A DNA stretch of 64,000 nucleotides. Source: G963664835 sp963664835. Lineage in GTDB: Bacteria > Chloroflexota > UBA6077 > FW602-bin22 > JBCLEL01. The position numbers and the translations under genes are program-made. Position 1 is the stretch's first letter. Every line of letters begins with the position of its first letter. Below the pieces are notes generated by a model. That model was not told where the DNA came from. It worked only from the letters and a program-made list of their open reading frames with translations, and did not search any database. Below are positions 62,589-64,000 of the stretch, in pieces. The stretch lies in NCBI GenBank assembly GCA_963664835.2, contig CAXXUG010000019.1, positions 17,552-81,551 of the forward strand. The letters are read 5' to 3'.

Positions 62589-62872
62589 ACCTTGTGATCC
62601 AATCTAAGCTCCCGACGGTGGTGGCTCTGGCCGTACTGCTCTACTCCACCCTGGTCGGATGGTACTGGGTCTGGGGAATATTCTTCCTGTACTGGGCCGT
62701 GTCCGGCATCGTGATGGGGCACGCCTTCGTGGTGCAGACCGTTTCGCGCGATGAAAGCCCCGTCCTGTTCTGGCTGATCAGCATCGCATGGCTGGTTCTC
62801 GCCGGCCTGACCATCTTCGACGACTTCTTCCCTGAGATCGCCCCACTCTGGATCGGAGAGAGCAATGGCTGA
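62573..62872 (+). CDS. Small membrane protein upstream of a Rieske oxygenase
   Basis: The 99-residue protein has three membrane spans (VVALAVLLYSTLVGWYW, FFLYWAVSGIVMGHAFVV, LFWLISIAWLVLAGLTIF) and a short C-terminal tail. I do not recognise a family. Its end overlaps the start of the oxygenase gene by 8 bases, so the two are probably translated together. It may anchor or serve the oxygenase system. An upstream in-frame start at 62534 is less likely because the ATG at 62573 has AGGGACTGGG before it. Confidence 0.75.
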   Translation: MRYYLNLVIQSKLPTVVALAVLLYSTLVGWYWVWGIFFLYWAVSGIVMGHAFVVQTVSRDESPVLFWLISIAWLVLAGLTIFDDFFPEIAPLWIGESNG

Positions 62873-64000
62873 CCGCAGTGGAATGCCCAAACTGCCGGTC
62901 GACGCCTACACCTCACAGGAGTGGTTTGACCGGGAGCAGGAGCGCATATTCTCGCGCACTTGGGCCTGCGCCGGCTTTGCCGAGGACATAAGCGAACCCG
63001 GTCAGTACGTGGCGGTGCAGGCCGGGCTAAACAACATCTTCATAGTCATGGGCCGGGACAGGCGGCTGCGTGCCTTTCACAACATCTGCCGACACCGGGG
63101 AACCCAACTGCTGCGGGCCGTGGGTAAAACCCAGCGGGCCATCGTCTGCCCCTACCACGACTGGACCTATGACCTGGAAGGTTGCCTGATCTCTGTCCCC
63201 AGCCGCGATAGCCAGTTCCCCGGCCTCGACATGAATGGAATCAGCCTGAAGAAGGCGTCGGTGGATTTGTGGCGGGGGATGCTGTGGGTGCACCCCGAAG
63301 ACAACGCAGGCTCCATCATGGAGTGGTTCGGCGAGGTGGAGCCTTACTTGGGGCCGCACGAAGTGGACAAGCTGGTGGAGTATGAGGACGGCCGCACCGA
63401 CCACGTCATCAAAGCCAACTGGAAGATCGTGGTGGAGAACTACATCGACGGCTATCACTTGGCGCACCTTCACTCCGGAACATTGGCGATGTACGACCAT
63501 TCGCGCATCGAGTCGGGCTTCGCGGGTCCCCACTTCGCCTTCCGGGAACCCCTGGCGCCGGAATACGCCGAGGACGTGGAGAAGAACTCCCCCTATCCCC
63601 TGGCGATCCCTGCGGAGCGGGTCGGCGCGTGGGTGCCGATGCTCTTCCCCGGCATCGGGCTGGCGGAGACTGAAAGCTCCTGGTCGCTGTTCCACGTGAC
63701 CCCTCTTGCCCCCGACCGCACGCGAGTGGTGACCCGCACGAAGATGGCCAACGCCTCGTCGTGGCAGTTCACCCGGCAGGTGGCCAGTTCCTGGAACTTC
63801 TGGGCCAAGCGCGTCACCGGCAAGTACGAAGGTGGTGAGGACGACCCCATGGCCTCGGGTGACTTCATGGCAGAGGACGTCTATGCCTGCGAACAGCAGC
63901 AGAAGTCCCTGAAGAGCCCCTACTTCGAGCACGGCCCTTCGTCGATGGGCGAGGCGGGCGTGCGGGGTCACCAGGAGTTGGTGCGGGCCTGGGTCGAAGG
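62865..64000 (+). CDS. Aromatic ring-hydroxylating (Rieske) oxygenase alpha subunit, partial
   Basis: The first 378 codons are seen; the gene runs off the window. The Rieske cluster motif CRHRG...CPYHDWTYD lies near residues 75-98 (Cys-His, Cys-His). The catalytic iron site VVENYIDGYHLAHLHSGTLAMYD near residue 190 holds two His. These enzymes insert oxygen into aromatic or other small substrates using a reductase partner. No partner is in view. The start ATG at 62865 lies within the preceding gene's stop region. Confidence 0.95.
   Translation, partial: MADRSGMPKLPVDAYTSQEWFDREQERIFSRTWACAGFAEDISEPGQYVAVQAGLNNIFIVMGRDRRLRAFHNICRHRGTQLLRAVGKTQRAIVCPYHDWTYDLEGCLISVPSRDSQFPGLDMNGISLKKASVDLWRGMLWVHPEDNAGSIMEWFGEVEPYLGPHEVDKLVEYEDGRTDHVIKANWKIVVENYIDGYHLAHLHSGTLAMYDHSRIESGFAGPHFAFREPLAPEYAEDVEKNSPYPLAIPAERVGAWVPMLFPGIGLAETESSWSLFHVTPLAPDRTRVVTRTKMANASSWQFTRQVASSWNFWAKRVTGKYEGGEDDPMASGDFMAEDVYACEQQQKSLKSPYFEHGPSSMGEAGVRGHQELVRAWVE

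Noticed and set aside
63027..63971. 314-codon minus-strand frame
   Set aside because: Antisense to the Rieske oxygenase, whose cluster and iron motifs are unmistakable.

Overview
The window looks like part of the chromosome of a free-living, probably aerobic member of the Chloroflexota, most likely a SAR202-type Dehalococcoidia. This is inferred from gene content: a MerR-type HspR, a lipoprotein with a Val/Glu-rich 'VEVEKEV' linker, stacked PhyH dioxygenases, sugar-phosphate isomerase/epimerases, an enolase-superfamily enzyme and a Rieske oxygenase. Base composition is GC-rich, and TTG/GTG starts with good Shine-Dalgarno sites are common. No rRNA or other phylogenetic marker is present, so the assignment is tentative.

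Layout. 1-5.6 kb: an arsenic/phosphate block, with an aquaporin overlapping an ArsC-type phosphatase, then pstC-pstA-pstB-phoU without pstS. Two arrays of 11-bp-phased GTTTAC/GTTAAC hexamers look like Pho boxes. 5.8-14.8 kb: a PaREP1/HEPN-like gene, three tandem aldo/keto reductases (the first with a 48-residue internal deletion), an esterase-fold protein, moaA, a MazG-like pyrophosphohydrolase and two paralogous tiny membrane proteins. 14.9-23 kb: ilvE, an ABC-2 exporter, an enolase-superfamily enzyme, an AAC(3)-like acetyltransferase, hspR with a HAIR-like operator, a family 5 solute-binding protein and secG. 23-25 kb: a HigA-type regulator coupled to a large AlbA_2/Schlafen-type protein. 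25-37 kb: a small-molecule catabolic region (two PhyH dioxygenases, two TIM-barrel isomerases, cupin, M24 peptidase-fold enzyme, cyclase, HpcH aldolase, a class III aminotransferase with five frameshifts, a SelA-like PLP enzyme) and amt.

37.4-50.9 kb is bounded by direct repeats of tRNA-Ala(GGC), with a damaged copy on the left and an intact one on the right, and reads as a genomic island. Its left part is a string of small cargo genes (ArsR-VOC, GNAT, a decayed nitroreductase-like gene, a frameshifted exo/endonuclease-phosphatase, DUF1801) separated by three copies of a degenerate repeat, one of which ends in the tRNA 3' end. Its centre is a gene for a 1466-residue protein with an N-terminal HSP90-like (GHKL) ATPase and a C-terminal NO VEIN/DUF3883 PD-(D/E)XK-like domain. 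It is split by a 2313-bp IS1595-family element with perfect 30-bp inverted ends and an 8-bp target duplication. Removing the element restores one open frame exactly.

51-64 kb: ctaB, a long gene-poor stretch with decayed repeats, a beta-propeller lipoprotein, a VOC/NTF2 pair, a secreted protein of five tandem Cache-like repeats, a soluble sensor kinase fused to its own receiver and OmpR-type DNA-binding domain, and the start of a Rieske oxygenase gene that runs off the window.

The best candidates for an undescribed system are the IS-interrupted GHKL-NOV gene in the tRNA-bounded island and the AlbA_2-HigA pair. The single-polypeptide kinase-regulator and the repeat-separated cargo array are also unusual.
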